From Symbiodinium natans (taxonomy: Eukaryota; Sar; Dinophyceae; Suessiales; Symbiodiniaceae), in NCBI GenBank assembly GCA_905221605.1, contig CAJNDS010002304.1, positions 1 to 64,000 on the forward strand: a stretch of DNA of 64,000 bases, in the 5' to 3' direction. The notes beneath the pieces are model-generated. The model had not been told where the DNA came from, searched no databases, and saw only the letters and a program-made list of their open reading frames with translations. The position numbers and the translations under genes are program-made. Positions 45,749-57,710 of this stretch are shown in pieces. How positions within the stretch are numbered: the stretch's first letter is position 1; every line of letters begins with the position of its first letter.

Positions 45749-46475
45749 GCCCATCGTATCCGCAGTGAAGTCCTTCTGGGATCGCAGCAGTGCCAATGCA
45801 GTGCCTCGGTCTAGAATGTCGCCCACGGCTCGCATGCTGCAGGCTGCTGACCTGGCCGGAAAGACCACTGGCAGGTGTCGACTTCTTAAGTTCCAAATTC
45901 GCATTAAAGAAGACTTCTTCAGTATTTTTAAACATCCACCTCTCAACCTGCGTCAGCTATGCGACAGTGTGTGACTCTGGAACTCAAATGCAATCATTAA
46001 ATCTGGAGGCAGCTGCACCTTTTGCTCTTCGAGGTCAGTCCGTGCAGCAACATGGGGAGCACTCGTCCCCGTGATGAGACGCATGCACACAGCCTGCATC
46101 TGAAGATCAACGCTTAACAGAGTAACTTCAATCAATGCAGTAGCTGCCAGTCTCTGTCAGCGTGAACTCTGGGAGCAGAGTGTGTGCTCGAGGGTTCGCG
46201 CCTGAGCAGTTCCTGCATGTTCTCGCGTATGACCAGGATGTTGTGCCCGGACCGCTCGACAATGTTTGGCACGAGAATCTGGGTCTCACGATCTGTGAGC
46301 TGTATGTCCAGGCCTGGCCAGGCCCATCCGCTCTCGCAAACTTCAGAAAAAGCAGGCGCTGTCTAGTCCAGGACTCTGTGATGGTATCGACACCACACTG
46401 TACGCTCAATGATGCCCGGGCACGTTCCAGACTCTGCAAGAGGGTGGTGAGCACATCCAACACGAGCTTCCATAC
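45749..46475 (-). CDS. TOG-domain exons of a probable XMAP215/CKAP5-type protein
   Basis: XMAP215-family proteins use TOG (HEAT-repeat) domains to deliver tubulin to microtubule ends. Exon 46424-46475 reads VWKLVLDVLTTLLQSLE. It joins in phase (GT-AG intron 46314-46423) to exon 46202-46313, LDIQLTDRETQILVPNIVER then a helix ending MQELL. This matches the TOG pattern of a helix pair, LTD-x-E, a buried P-x-hydrophobic turn and the next helix. Exon 45749-45851 (SMRAVGDILDRGTALALL) resembles the following HEAT helix. An exon is missing between 46201 and 45852. Orientation and position fit the HEAT/linker exons upstream at 49160-49733, so one long gene is likely. The alternative is a different HEAT-repeat protein such as CLASP. 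Confidence 0.6.
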
Positions 46476-48106
46476 CTGCGGTGATGCAGCTGTCATGACT
46501 TTTCGCATTGAGAAGCATGCTGCCATGGGATGGACATGGCCATTGCCATCGAACTTTCTCAATCACGAGCGTGACCGGACACGGAACATCACTACATGCA
46601 ACCTGTGCGTCGGGCCTTCGTGTTGGCATTTGTCAACATCCTGAGCTGTGCTGGAAATAGAGAAAAACTGCCACAAGAATCAAGCTCTTGAAGCACACAC
46701 AAAGTCAAAAGCCAAGAGCCGAAAAGCGACCATTTTTTTTGCGAACATCGGAAACAGTTCTGCATATCTGGTGAATAGGAATGTGGTGTGGCTGCCTATT
46801 GTGCACACACCCAAGTGCTCTCCGACTCCTTCAGGCTCGAATTCTGCAACTTTCGGAGGTTTGAAAGACCGAGAGGCCAAGTCAGCCACTTGAGCAGCAT
46901 GTCCACCACGTCTGCTTGCATGATGATATCTACGTACTCGCCAGCCTCCCAGGGATCGAACGATCTGAGGCCATTGGCATAAGACAGGGGCAGTACCCCC
47001 CAATCGTCATGCGTCGCCTGTCTTTGCCAGTGCTGCAGCGCTGCAAGCTGCTCTTCTAAGCCTCACTTCATGCTGGAGCTGAGAAAACGAGTGTCCGATG
47101 CGCCGCTGGCAAGTCCGGCTCCTGACTCCTGACCATCGCCTCGCCAAACCAGGCCAAGCGGCGGTCGGTAAACATCTGGCGCCACAGCCAATCCTGCGGG
47201 TTTACGCCCGAGCATACTTCTTGTGCCCCCTTTTGCGCCCCTTCATCGCTTGCCATGCCGAGTATTGGTTTGACATATTCAATGATGGCACACCAGTGTC
47301 TGAGGGGCAGGGACCCATCCCCAAGGCTCTCTCTCGCCTCAATGCAGATGCGCCATTGCTCGCGCAGGGCAGCGAGGTGATCTGCTGGGATGGTCTCCGG
47401 ACCTCGGCAGAGGCTCGCAGCTCCAAACCTGGAGCCCATGTCAATGCTTTCCTGATTCAACAAGAGCCCGCAAAGGCTCCGACCCCAGTACTGGCTCCGT
47501 TCCCTCTGCTGCCTGGCCTGGCGGATCCGTTTCTTCAGATGTTGCTCGGGCCAGTGATTGCTTTCACTAACCTGATGGGCCTAAGCCCTGGTGGGTTTAA
47601 ACGACGAGGGAGGCTCCGAGCATTCATCGTTCGGTTAAAAAAAGGTAAGACTAAGAGATGGGTCGTGTGAACAAGGGCATCTGTCTTTGGAGATGAACAC
47701 GAGGCACAAGCAGCGCAATGTGTCCTGCTTGGAAAGCTTGGGCGGCCCAATGTTGAAGGGGACAACGCCTGTAGACAGCGGAATAGCTCATGCGTGTACA
47801 TTGTTGGGCAAGAATACGTGGCATCGCTCATGCCTTGTCTCTCTATCCATCTGCCCTTCGCCAACATACATCATGCCTTAAGCAGCTGAGGTCTCAGCTC
47901 TCTCCGTAGAGGAAGGCATTGTCAGACTCCTGTCTTCCAAGCTTCTTATATGCCCTATCTATCCCTATCTGTAAGCTGTTGAAGGCCCACAAAGGTCCTG
48001 GGAGAGCCCATCTTCTCTTGCAGAAGGAGTTCCTGCAACTTGTCGGCGCCTGCAGGACAAGGTACACACATCTGTGAGATGGAGCCAAGTGTGGCACCCA
48101 AATCCA

Positions 48107-48532
48107 CTAAATGTCCTTTTCACTCCAAGATCTGGGCCTCGGGGTTGCATCTCTGCGCGTGGGTGTTGGCTCTCGTCGCCCGGTTGGTGTGGGCTCACGC
48201 CTGGCTCGGGGTGTTTGCTCTCGCCGAGTTGGCGTGGCCTCTCGCCTCGTGGGGGTGGGCTCTCGTCTCATGGGAGCTCCCAGATCCTTCCGGGCATCCC
48301 TGGGCATCAGTACCAGCTGCCTTGTCGGTGTGGGCTCACGCCGCAAGGGCACCTCACGCCTTGTCGGCGTTGGCTCGCGCCTCGTCGGCGTTGGCTCACG
48401 CCTCGTCGGTGTCGGCTCCCGCCGTGTCGGTGTCGGCTCCCGCCGGGTCGGCGTTGCCTGTCGCCTTGTGGGTGTCATCGCTTCTCTGCGTGTGCTCGGC
48501 TCTCGCTTCGGCGTCGCGTCACGGCCTGGCAA
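48107..48532 (-). CDS. Arg/Pro/Thr tandem-repeat coding region
   Basis: The minus-strand frame consists of about fifteen imperfect copies of the seven-residue unit REPTPTR. DNA units are 21-24 bases at about 48150-48480. The antisense frames are Ala- or Gly/Val-rich mirrors. The basic Pro/Thr repeat resembles microtubule-binding or phosphorylated linkers and lies on the same strand between HEAT/TOG-like exons, so it may be a linker of that protein. A pure DNA minisatellite is the alternative. Confidence 0.45.
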   Translation of the reverse strand: MPGRDATPKREPSTRREAMTPTRRQATPTRREPTPTRREPTPTRREPTPTRREPTPTRREVPLRREPTPTRQLVLMPRDARKDLGAPMRREPTPTRREATPTRREQTPRARREPTPTGRREPTPTRRDATPRPRSWSEKDI

Positions 48533-49159
48533 ACTCGAGAGCAGTATCGAGCAGCGTTGTCAGGGTTGCACAACTCAGCAACTGCAACATCAAGCAACTG
48601 CAACTGAGCACCACTTCTGATCGTAGGGCATGTGCGCTCGACGGAGGCAACTCGCAGGCGCTCTGCTGAAGGTCCACGGAGCCTTCGCAGAGTGATCATT
48701 AGATTCACATGGTCGTTACCGGGCTACCATGGGCTCTTCTGAGTGCCCCCACCTGCTGATGACTGGGCCGGGAACCGGAGCCCCGCCAGCCGGGACTGGC
48801 GACAGCACTTCTGTCGTGGCTTGAGTGCGCTCCTGCAACGTTGCAAAAACAAGTTGCATCTCCACTTCCTGCAGTACCAGGGATTCTTAAGCATGTCAGT
48901 GAGATCTGCAGATGCAAAATCCCCTCTGGAGGCTGGGCTGACAAACCAGCGGGTTTGGGCTTGCGCATCTCTCTCCCTTGGCCCCCCCAGCCAGTGCGGC
49001 AAAGCGGCCAACTCAAGCTGCTTAACCTGCGCTTGGGCAGCTTGGCCCAAGGGGATCAGGAGTAAGGGCTTAAAGAGGCGCCCTAGACTACATTGGATGC
49101 CTCTGTGGTATGACCTTGCCGATCATGTCTCCATGCCTGAGTTTGTTCCGGTTTGCAGC

Positions 49160-49733
49160 CGGCCTTGGAGCGGAGGTTGCGGATCTCCTCTGCCATTCTC
49201 TTCATCAAAGGCGTCTCCGTTGAAGGGGAGGCAACACTGCCCACACCAGCCGCGGCATCTGGTGCCTCGAGGTTCGGCGAGGCGGGTGCCTTGTGAGGTG
49301 GTGTGGAGGGCTTGGAGGGCTTGGCGGGCTGAGAAGGAGGTGCAGGCTCGGGAGACTGAGCCGGTGGTGTCTCCACGGGCACGGCGTGAAGTCGCTGCTT
49401 CAGTGGTGAGGTGCGTCGCCCAGGGGGCGACAGGGGTGTTGGTACCGAGCGTAGCTCGGACATGATGCCAGGTGGTGGACTGGACGATGTCAATGGAAGT
49501 GGATCCTTTGATATCTTCTTCACCTCGTCATCGAAGACAGCTCGGCGGTGTGAAGGAATCCGGTCCAGCACGATCGGAAGGTCACTCGAAGCCTTGTTGT
49601 GGCTCACCAGTCTGGCAAGCACTTTGGAAGCTTCTTGCCGCACCGTGTTGTCAGAATCATCGAGCAGCGGAAGTGTCAAAGTTGCCACCGCTGGGAAGAA
49701 TCGTTGAAATGCATCTGGATATATCTCCTGGAC
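49160..49733 (-). CDS. HEAT repeat plus Pro/Ser linker, microtubule-associated type
   Basis: Exon 49608-49733 (42 codons, AG|G acceptor, GT donor) encodes a HEAT helix pair ending DSDNTVRQEASKVLARL. An in-frame intron of 84 bases (49524-49607) follows. Exon 49160-49523 then gives a short basic stretch (VKKISKDPLP) and about 90 residues rich in Pro, Ser and Lys (for example PAKPSKPSTPPHKAPASP), then a helix MKRMAEEIRNLRSKA. The order HEAT/TOG unit then Pro/Ser/Lys linker is typical of XMAP215/CLASP proteins. It lies 2.7 kb upstream of TOG-like exons on the same strand. Confidence 0.6.
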
Positions 49734-49854
49734 CTCAGGAACGACTGTGGTTTCGGGGTCGAGCCACCCATCACACGAAAAAGGGCTCATTCTCACACAC
49801 TCAAAAGCTGCTGATTAACATGGCAGGGAACAAGCACACAACACATTCTTTCCG

Positions 49855-49910
49855 TATTATTATTATGATGATGATGATTATTATTAATTAGTATTGCTAT
49901 TATTGTTTTC
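49855..49910. repeat. ATT/ATG microsatellite
   Basis: ATTATT and GATGAT trinucleotide runs. A similar AAT-rich run is at 53015-53105. Confidence 0.85.
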
Positions 49911-50526
49911 ACCATGGTTGACTGTTTGAGAGGCACCTGCGGAAGTTCTAGTCCCCGCAGAAGCAAGTTCAGCGCCTCCTTCTTCACGAACACACCTCTC
50001 CGTGTAATGCGCACAAACTGTGTCGAGGCCTTCACTTGTAGGAGTTTGGGGGGAGGCATTCTCAGGTACCCACTGCCTAATCCTCCCAGGGGCCGACGGA
50101 CAGTGCGCCAACCCTTTTTGTCCATACTTTTTTGCCCAAAGGGCATCCGCTCCCCCCCCCCCCCCCGCATCGTCGTCTGTATTTCCTCGGCAATTGCCAA
50201 TTGCAGCCTGGTTGGTCACCCTACACCTCGCGCCGACTTGCCACCTTCCTTTCGCACCCCTCCTTAACAACGGCCGCGCCCGCAGAAGCTGCAGCCACCT
50301 TCGTACTGCAGATCTAGGACAACTCTCTGCCGGCCTGCCGACGGCAACGTCGCGTAGCGTTAAGGTTGGCGTAACTTGCATGACCGTGCAAATGGTATTG
50401 CTCCTAAGGCTACCTACGGTCCTGATTGTATTCAAGGTCGCCACTTCTTGCCACGCCGTCACACAGTGCAGGCTCCCATGTAAAGCTGCTGCAATATCTT
50501 CAGCTGCAGAGTCCGAACTACCCCAT

Positions 50527-50620
50527 GGTTCTTAGTAGTCGAATGAGGGAATGAAGGCCCTATATATACCCTTTAAGGGGTTGTAGAGGACCCTAATTCC
50601 CTCACTCCCTACTAAGAACC
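50527..50620. mobile_element. MITE-like inverted-repeat element, family C
   Basis: 94 bp with terminal inverted repeats of about 33 bases, mostly matching: GGTTCTTAGTAG at the left end and CTACTAAGAACC at the right. The inner parts GAGGGAAT and ATTCCCTC are also complementary. Non-coding. Confidence 0.8.
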
Positions 50621-50729
50621 AGCCAGACTAAAAACTCCGAAGGCGAGAAGCTCTTGGAGCCAATGTGAGGTGGGAGCTCCTGCATCGGCATCAGGTGCAA
50701 ACCGGTTTCGGGTTTAGGGTTTAGGGTTA

Positions 50730-50838
50730 CCCTATTTGGGGGGTTCCGAAATTAGGGGTACCTTCTTGGGGTCCGAATTGGAAGGGGACCCTACTGTTTG
50801 GGGTCTATTTTTTTGAGTCTCCTATTTTTCGCAAATTC
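50730..50838. mobile_element. Family B MITE-like element
   Basis: GGGTTCCGAAATTAGGGGTACC near the left end and TATTTTTCGCAAATTC at the right, with a GGGGTCTATTT core shared with 45639-45737. It lies directly beside a TTTAGGG run (50709-50728). Confidence 0.6.
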
Positions 50839-51176
50839 GCATGTCTTTGCCATAAGCTGCAAGGAAGGAAGTCTTCCACATTGAAAAGCCGGTGCCAACA
50901 TCGCACTCCTCCAAGAGAACCTCGTAGGGAATGGACCACAAAAGCTGCTCCACCCGATCGATGAGGCAATTGTGTTTCCAAACGCCTTAGCTTCCAATTT
51001 TCAAGTGACGCTTGGGGAACTGGTACGGCGATGGTCTGCAGTTGGCAAAGAAAGACGATCGACATTCAGCACGCCAACCGGCTTTTACCGGTGCGGCAGG
51101 ATCTGCAAATCTGAGCGCCAGCCGAACCGAGTCCAAGAGTGCTAATCAGAGCAGTGAGCTTTCACCATGGAAAACT

Positions 51177-51191
51177 GCCCCCCCCCCCCCC

Positions 51192-51224
<33 letters not shown>
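51177..51224. repeat. Poly-C tract
   Basis: About 45 bases, nearly all C. Other C/G homopolymers lie at 2526-2537, 4979-4988, 15290-15305, 23001-23014, 33187-33198, 40865-40880, 50153-50166 and 63747-63765. Confidence 0.95.
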
Positions 51225-51226
<2 letters not shown>

Positions 51227-51431
51227 TTCGGCCAGGCACTCTTGTCGTTCATCCTGGCAAGCGCCACTGGTAGGAGCGCCTTTGCCTGCCTCTCGAAACT
51301 TCGTCGGAGCCCCTTGGAGATCAAGCCCATGCCTGAGCCCATGGCCGCACTGCTTAAGACTGCACTTTTGAATCTTGAATTGAGAGAGGCTTATAAACAG
51401 CCCAAGACCGGTGGAGAATGGATGTCTTCAT

Positions 51432-51523
51432 TTGGGATGTTCCCCCTTGTACTAGCAGTCCTCAATAGGGACTATAAATAGGGACCATAAGAGGGGTACA
51501 ATCATCCCTATTAACATCCCAAG
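51432..51523. mobile_element. Family A MITE-like element (copy 2)
   Basis: It starts TTGGGATGTTCCCCCTTGTA and ends TTAACATCCCAA, the complementary terminus. It shares the AGCAGTCCTCAA segment with the other copies. Confidence 0.75.
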
Positions 51524-52379
51524 TCTTCATGTTCGTGTTGCTGCAACCCTCTGGTGCTTGCCAAAGATGCACTTTGCAACTTCGGTGAGCACCGGAATGT
51601 TACTCTCACCTTGCTTGCAGAAGAGGACAGGAGCAAGAGCCTGAAAACAGCCCCCAGAAGAGTCTTTCATGGTAGCTAACGTTTTCAACGCAGCAAAGGG
51701 CTGCTCAAAGCACCCGTGTTCCGAAAAGTGTGTTTAGGATATGGTGAGACAAAGGTGGGATGTGGTGGGAAAAGGTTAGGATATTGCGGCGTCGCTTGTT
51801 CGGCACGCAACAACGTACAGTTCTCTGATTCCCTCCCTAACAAAAGGCGCGCATATCCGCGCCGGAGGTGCGGGGAAAACATGGAGCCTCTGTGGAAAGG
51901 GAACTGTGCAGGCTTCGTTGGGATGATCGCAGGGCTCTTAGAGACTCTCGCGGTTTCCTTGAGGGGCTTGATGTCTCAAGTTCTCGTGTTTGGTGCCTTT
52001 GGTTTCTTGGTGTAGTGTCTTCAAGTTTTCGTCGTGTTTGGTGCTTTCTGGGGCTTTATGCCGTGTCGAGAAAGCTCTGTGAAGTTGACGCGCTACCATT
52101 CAAAGCGGCTACAGCGGTAACCATGTGGCTTCGGTGCTCCCGCGTTCTTGTTTGAGAGGTCACTGAAGTTCACCGTGTGCTCGGGTTCTGCCAGGCTGCT
52201 GGGCCGCTGGGCCCTGTGAAGACAAGTGGCTTTTGATCATCCTCTGGATGGTAGGCACAAGAGACGCGTAGCCCTCCCCTGGCACAAGGCGATGCTCGTC
52301 CGCAGGGCGCTCCAGGATTTCTGACAGTACCTCCGATTCAGGGTGGCGGGCAGGATATACTCCCCAGTCTGTATCCGAG

Positions 52380-52500
52380 CTGCCGCACCTGCAGGTGTTG
52401 AAGCTTCTCCTTCCACTTCTCCATGGAAGTCATGCTGGTGATGCACCATCCTGTCCAGTATGTGAGCTATCCGATATTTCACCTCAGAATCATGTTACTT
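52380..52500 (-). CDS. Possible exon, unknown protein
   Basis: A minus-strand stretch after an AG|G acceptor reads VKYRIAHILDRMVHHQHDFH and continues in an open frame towards 52300. No family recognised. Confidence 0.35.
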
Positions 52501-53559
52501 AAGGTTGCTTTGGTGTGAATGGCCGCACTCCAGCCCTCAGTGGCATCGCAGTGTCTCAAGGACATCATGGATCTACAATGATCTTCACTTGTGCCGCCCA
52601 TTCTATATGGCATTGAAATATAAACAGCCGGAGCTGGGACTCTTCCACAGACTTGGCATAAAGACTTTAGACATAGCGCCGCTGTGAGAGGCCTTTGGGA
52701 AGCTTGAGGAATGGATCGACTTTGCCGAGCAGATCGCCTTAGCATGCTTTGCACAGAGCCCACGTTTCCAAACATTAAATATCGCAAAAGTGCCCAGATG
52801 CAGCACAGGAACTTGCGCTGGTGCTGCCTGTCTTCGGGGCAGCACTGGCTTCACCTTCACATGCACAAAATGCATAGCCCATAGCGTTAGCCTTAAACCC
52901 TTAACCCTAAAAAACATGGGTAACTTCATTGGCCGCAATGCCTCGGTAGCGACGCGTTGCAGCCTTCTCGGACTCCTTCACTCCCTCCACCCGCTTTGCA
53001 ACCTGTCAATACTATTGTTAATATATAATAATAATGATAGTATTAATAATATTAAGAATATTAATAATATTAATAATATTAATAATATTAACAATAATAA
53101 AAATCTTCAAATTTATTCCTATCACTAATACTATCAATCTTTAATATTGGTGAATATCAGAGTTCCAGGCGTAAGAAGCTGCCTCCTTCCTCTGTGGCTC
53201 ATCCATGGAGCTGGTGAACTCTGAGATGTCACCAAGCCACATGGCCAGCTCCAGAAACACGCCTGCCCAGATGCCGACTTTCACAGTTCCATAAAATAAT
53301 AGCAAAAATAGGCTAAGAAAGTAGATGCCGAAAAATCAGGCAAAGCTGCCGTAGCAGGCTTCACGCAGAGCACGGTCACTGTCCGCCACGTACTTCTGCA
53401 CAATGCCTCAAATCAGCTGCTCCCGGCTGCCGCTCAAGTACACAAGCTGGAAAGCTTCGTTCAGTTGGCACCCCGGGGCTACATTCGAATTGGAGCTTGC
53501 GCTTGCTTCTGAGTTCGTGGCTTGCAAACATCACAAACATCACGCCTGTCTTTGAGCAG

Positions 53560-54480
53560 CAAAGGTGCCAATGTAGCCGAGCTTAGGCGGCAGCTTCTGA
53601 ACACCAAAATCGGCGAGGAGCAAGCCTTAAGCAATTCTGTTGGAGCCGGAAGCTGGGACCGTCTGGAGGGGCTCGTGCGCCTGTTTGGAGACTTCTCTCT
53701 GCTTCCTGGCCTTACTGGGGTTGCTCGGGAACCCCCTCTAAATTCTGATGACGGGTCGCCGATCATCTTGATGATGAACGCCAGCTGCTTTTTCAGGAAG
53801 CCGGCGTTTTTCTTCCTGGGACGTATAAAGATCGACGTAATAGCCATGCAATGGCCATGTAGTGTGTGCCAAAGGCACATTCTGCGCTTGGTGTGTGAGA
53901 CTCTGAATTGCAGCCTGGGCTCTTGGCACCTTCCAACTCAGCGATGCAGCTTGTCAGCTCTTTCAAGACAGCCGGGCATTCCTCAGCATGGAGAAGGGGG
54001 GGCAATCGTACACGTCGTGATTTTCTCATTGACCATGCCTTGCTTGCGAACAGCGTGCCACGATCTCTGCGATGAGCAGGATGATCGTGGGGGCAAGCTG
54101 CTGCATCTTCGGCTTGTCAATGGTCTGATTCCAGGAGGTTGGGCTTCTGAAAGCTTCGGGGTTCTTCAAGTCTCTTCAGGGTGTTTTGATCAAGGGGGGT
54201 TCACTCCCTTGCGTTGCAGCAGGCATCGACAGCGGCAGCCACGTGCTATCATGTGTTGATGCCAGGCGTGCCTTATGCTCTGAAAGTTTCCGGACCTTGG
54301 CTCCGCAGACTTGCGAGAGAAATGACAGCAGAGGCTGCCAAGGCACCCAAGGCAGCACCTCGCCACCGCGCTCCGCGATCTGAGGGCAGTTTTCCAGGTA
54401 GGCTGCCAAGGCCTGGGGGCGCGGAGCTTTTCGACCCTCTGCTCTCGAAAACCAAGGGTTGACCCAAAGTCATGGCTACC
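53560..54480 (-). CDS. Several exons of a HEAT-like helical protein
   Basis: Four minus-strand stretches look coding and fit AG|G borders: about 54330-54400 (AAYLENCPQIAERGGE), 54045-54120 (KMQQLAPTIILLIAEIVARC), 53930-53990 (EECPAVLKELTSCIAELEG) and 53700-53825 (KKNAGFLKKQLAFIIKMIGD, then a Ser/Arg-rich tail). The helices are of ARM/HEAT character. Exact joins were not established and the family is not recognised. Whether this belongs to the TOG-like gene downstream is open. Confidence 0.45.
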
Positions 54481-54719
54481 AGCAGGGCGATGGTAAATGG
54501 AGGTCAGACATCATCATGAGTTGGGGCCATCTCATGACAAGACGAGACTGAGTAGAACAAATGTGTGCAAGTTTTGAGTGTCTTGGGGCTGTTTTGCCCT
54601 ACCCCTGCGAGAACTGCTTCAGGCATGGTTGCCTTTTCTACACCCTTTCGGGGCCGATCTGCCTCTTGTGCCAAACCCCACATGCAAAGCCTCCAGTTCT
54701 TCACAGTCCTCCCCTGATC

Positions 54720-54990
54720 CAATCTCACTCCCACGTCAATGTCTGTAATCCTGCTGGGGAACGCCGAGGCCAGCATCCTGGGCCTCATGCAACGAAGGAT
54801 CTGCCATGCATCTCGCCGAGTCATGCACTCATGCGAGGGTTGGGACTCTGGGACGTCGCCAGATGCCTTCGGCAAGGACTCGCCAAGGCAGGTGTCGATG
54901 TGCTGGCTGAAGGCTCGGAACACCTCGTCGGTGCAGGCTTGCATTGCAGCCTCGCAGGTCCGCACACTGAAAAAGTAGCTGTGGACTGTC
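54720..54990 (-). CDS. Probable exon, unknown protein
   Basis: A minus-strand frame with good protein-like composition (ACTDEVFRAFSQHIDTCLGE, then RRDAWQILRCMRPRML). It lies inside a longer open frame whose ends are probably intron. No family recognised. Confidence 0.4.
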
Positions 54991-56479
54991 ATGGTTGTTT
55001 GCACCTGGGTGATGCTTGGTGATGCTTGGGCTTTGTCATCAAAACCCCACAAAGATGCACCTTGCCTGCGCCTCGGCATAGCCAGAGCATCGTCGCGCGA
55101 GATCCTGTGCCCATGACGGCTTCAAGTCATGCTTTCATGCTTTGCTGGCTCCAGATCTCCAGATCTCGGTCCTTGCTTGCTAATCGCTCCGCCAAAGGCT
55201 CGGAGGAGAAATCCTTCGGGCACACGGCTACGCTTTGCCCGCCCGCTGAACATCACATCATCATACAATTTCTCAAGACAGCAGTAAGCAATGTCTGGGC
55301 ACAATGGATGTGCTCATGAATGTATGTAGCATATATGTACTTTACTGTGTTTCTTCGCTTCCTTGTTTGCTATGCTTATGTACATACGAGACATGGAAGA
55401 ATTGTGGACAACACCACGCCTCCGCCTCAGCTTGTTCTGCAATCGCCACACCGTTGCTCGCCGGAGCTGAGGGCGCCCAGGCCCCGGCGGGGAGGGGCTC
55501 CGGCTCTTGTCCGGAGACCTGGTCGCAGGTTCCCACCCCACAGGTGTCCACAGGTCGGCAGGAAAAAACAAGTGAAGATAAGAGCCAAGAAGTGCATTTG
55601 GACTTGCACGAACAAGGGGCCTGCCAGCGCACCCGAGCCCTTGAAACCTTCCTTCTCTGCTGCTCGTACGGTCGCTTAAGGGAATCCCACACGCTGCCAC
55701 ATGACAAGCTGCAACCACCCTGGCCTGGTTCCCCTCGGTGCTGGCTTTGCTCAAGTTCGCATCTTCAAGCCTGCTTGCTACTGATGAAGCAATACGTCAC
55801 AATGACGTGTGTGGAAGTGTGCGACGAAGGGATATTGGGGTTTCCCGTCATGGCAGGGCTGCTGGGGAAACCTTCGCTGGTCAATAGTGTCTGGCCCACA
55901 TGACACACGGACTGATGGTGATGATGCTTTCTGGTGCTCTGGGCTATTCCAAAAATAAGCCAGATGTTGTGCTGAGGTAGAGAAGCGCTCGCTTGAGTCT
56001 CTCTTGTTTTCTTGTTTCATCTGAACTTCATTGACCCGGCCTCTCTGTCACTGCAGCCTGTGCAGCAACTTCTGGCGCCGGCGCAGCACTGACATCTGTT
56101 TCGATGGCATCAGCCATCACTTCCTACTATACGGCTCACAGAACAGTTGGGCCGATAGGCTTCAAGCAGACTGGCACTTGTGCAACTGTGCAACCGCCTC
56201 ACTTAAGGGCTCGTGGCAAGAACGCTTCATCACCAATCACTCTTTTCTTAGCTTGGTGTGCCATCTAGGCTTCGGCTCCCACAAAGGCTGCATCATGTTG
56301 CATAGGGCTGTTGTTGCATCAAGACTTGGCCTGTTCTCTGTATCGAGCCGCATATACCTCAGGAACCACACAACCACCATCGCATGAGGCTGCCTGAGCA
56401 CGAGGCAGCGGATGCTCTATGGCAGTGCTAGCGCCAAGCTGCTCCGTCGCTTGGTTTGTCGCCTGCTTCTGAATGGCCT

Positions 56480-57370
56480 CAACCTGGAAGGACAAGAACA
56501 AGTTGGGAAGGAGATTGCTGGAAGGCACTGGCGGTAGCCATTTTTTCACAAGGGACTCGACTGCTGCCCTCTAGCGCCATTAAATCCGGCATCTTGGGTC
56601 TTGCAGCGCCCTATCCAATCTGGCCCGGGTCTGCCCGGCACGTACTTGATGCTTGCAGGGAGTGATTCTATAGCAGCTCAGTAGTCTTTGCTGGCTGTGG
56701 CTGTGGCAGGCATGCGCGATTTGGGCATGTTTCCATCGTCTTGGAGTTCAAACAGAAACCAATTCAGTTCGCAGCCTGCTTCCTTAGAGTCCCTGCTTCT
56801 CGCTTCCACTTCTCCAGCTCTTCTTTCAGCTTTTCAGCCTCCGCGAAACATGTGCTGCGCGCAAGTTATCTACAGCTGTCAATCGTCAAACATATGCAAA
56901 CTGCCATCGTGAACTTTCGTGGTGGCTCCTGCTCGCCATAACCACGGCCACAAGCCAATCGAGACAGAGTCTCGAGTACTAGTGATTAGTGCTCACGTGC
57001 CGTTTTTGCCCCCTGCCTAGCACTCGCGTACACTACAAGGACAATTTCCGAGGGCGACTACTACGGGGGGATTGAGAACCAGAAGAGGGCACGCCGGGAA
57101 CCCGCACCTGCTCAGGTCCATCTTGCGAGGACATTCTGTCCTTCAATTTCTGAGTCTCTTTCGCCTGCCACAGCTGAAGCTTGACTGTGCAGCGCACTTC
57201 CATGTGTTCGCCTGGTCCGCGCCTCACCCGCAAGCTTTTTCTCTGTGCGCTTCAGCAGAACTGCCATGTGCCTCGTGAGATGCCCAAAGCTGGTTCTGAC
57301 ATGCAGTTGGTCCTTCGGCAGCTCGACTAATGATTTATGTCCTCCACGCTGTGGTCTCTTTGCACGAGCA
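56480..57370 (-). CDS. Coiled-coil protein, several short exons
   Basis: Minus-strand stretches in gene order: about 57250-57345 (DQLHVRTSFGHLTRHMAVLL then KRTEKKLA), 57110-57200 (VKLQLWQAKETQKLKDRMSS), 56775-56850 (EAEKLKEELEKWKREAGTLR, GC donor after RKQ) and 56430-56490 (VEAIQKQATNQATEQL after AG|G). All but the first are charged amphipathic helices. Joins were not fully phased. No family recognised. Confidence 0.45.
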
Positions 57371-57559
57371 GAGAATAACGACAAGTCACACAGCTTGAAA
57401 TAGGACCCATGAGGTCATCGCACCCTGCAGCACACATGCCGTGCACTTGCTAATGCCCTGAGCGACATGGGCAAAGTTCGCCATCAGCTTCAGCATGAAT
57501 CCACTTGCAAGTGAGGTGCAGTGTATGGTTGGATTGGGTAGGCCTGCCGGGAGTTGGAG

Positions 57560-57710
57560 GTGATCGTGGCTTCTGGCATTCTAGCTCTGAAAGTGAGTGC
57601 TGTAGCTTGCTTTGGGTTGAGTTTTAGTTCGGACAGTGCAGCAGGCGCTTTCTTGCCGGCCTCGCCATACGCCACATCGACAAGACCGGAGCCTTCGCTC
57701 GGGCATGAAT
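57560..57710 (-). CDS. Probable exon, unknown protein
   Basis: A minus-strand frame reading GSGLVDVAYGEAGKKAPAAL, then SELKLNPKQATALTF. Codon choice and composition look coding. No family recognised. It may be an upstream exon of the coiled-coil gene at 56480-57370. Confidence 0.35.

Noticed and set aside
48040-48669. Plus-strand frames of 169-209 codons, Ala- or Gly/Val-rich
   Set aside because: They mirror the minus-strand REPTPTR repeat. The minus frame has the more protein-like composition and matches neighbouring exons in strand.
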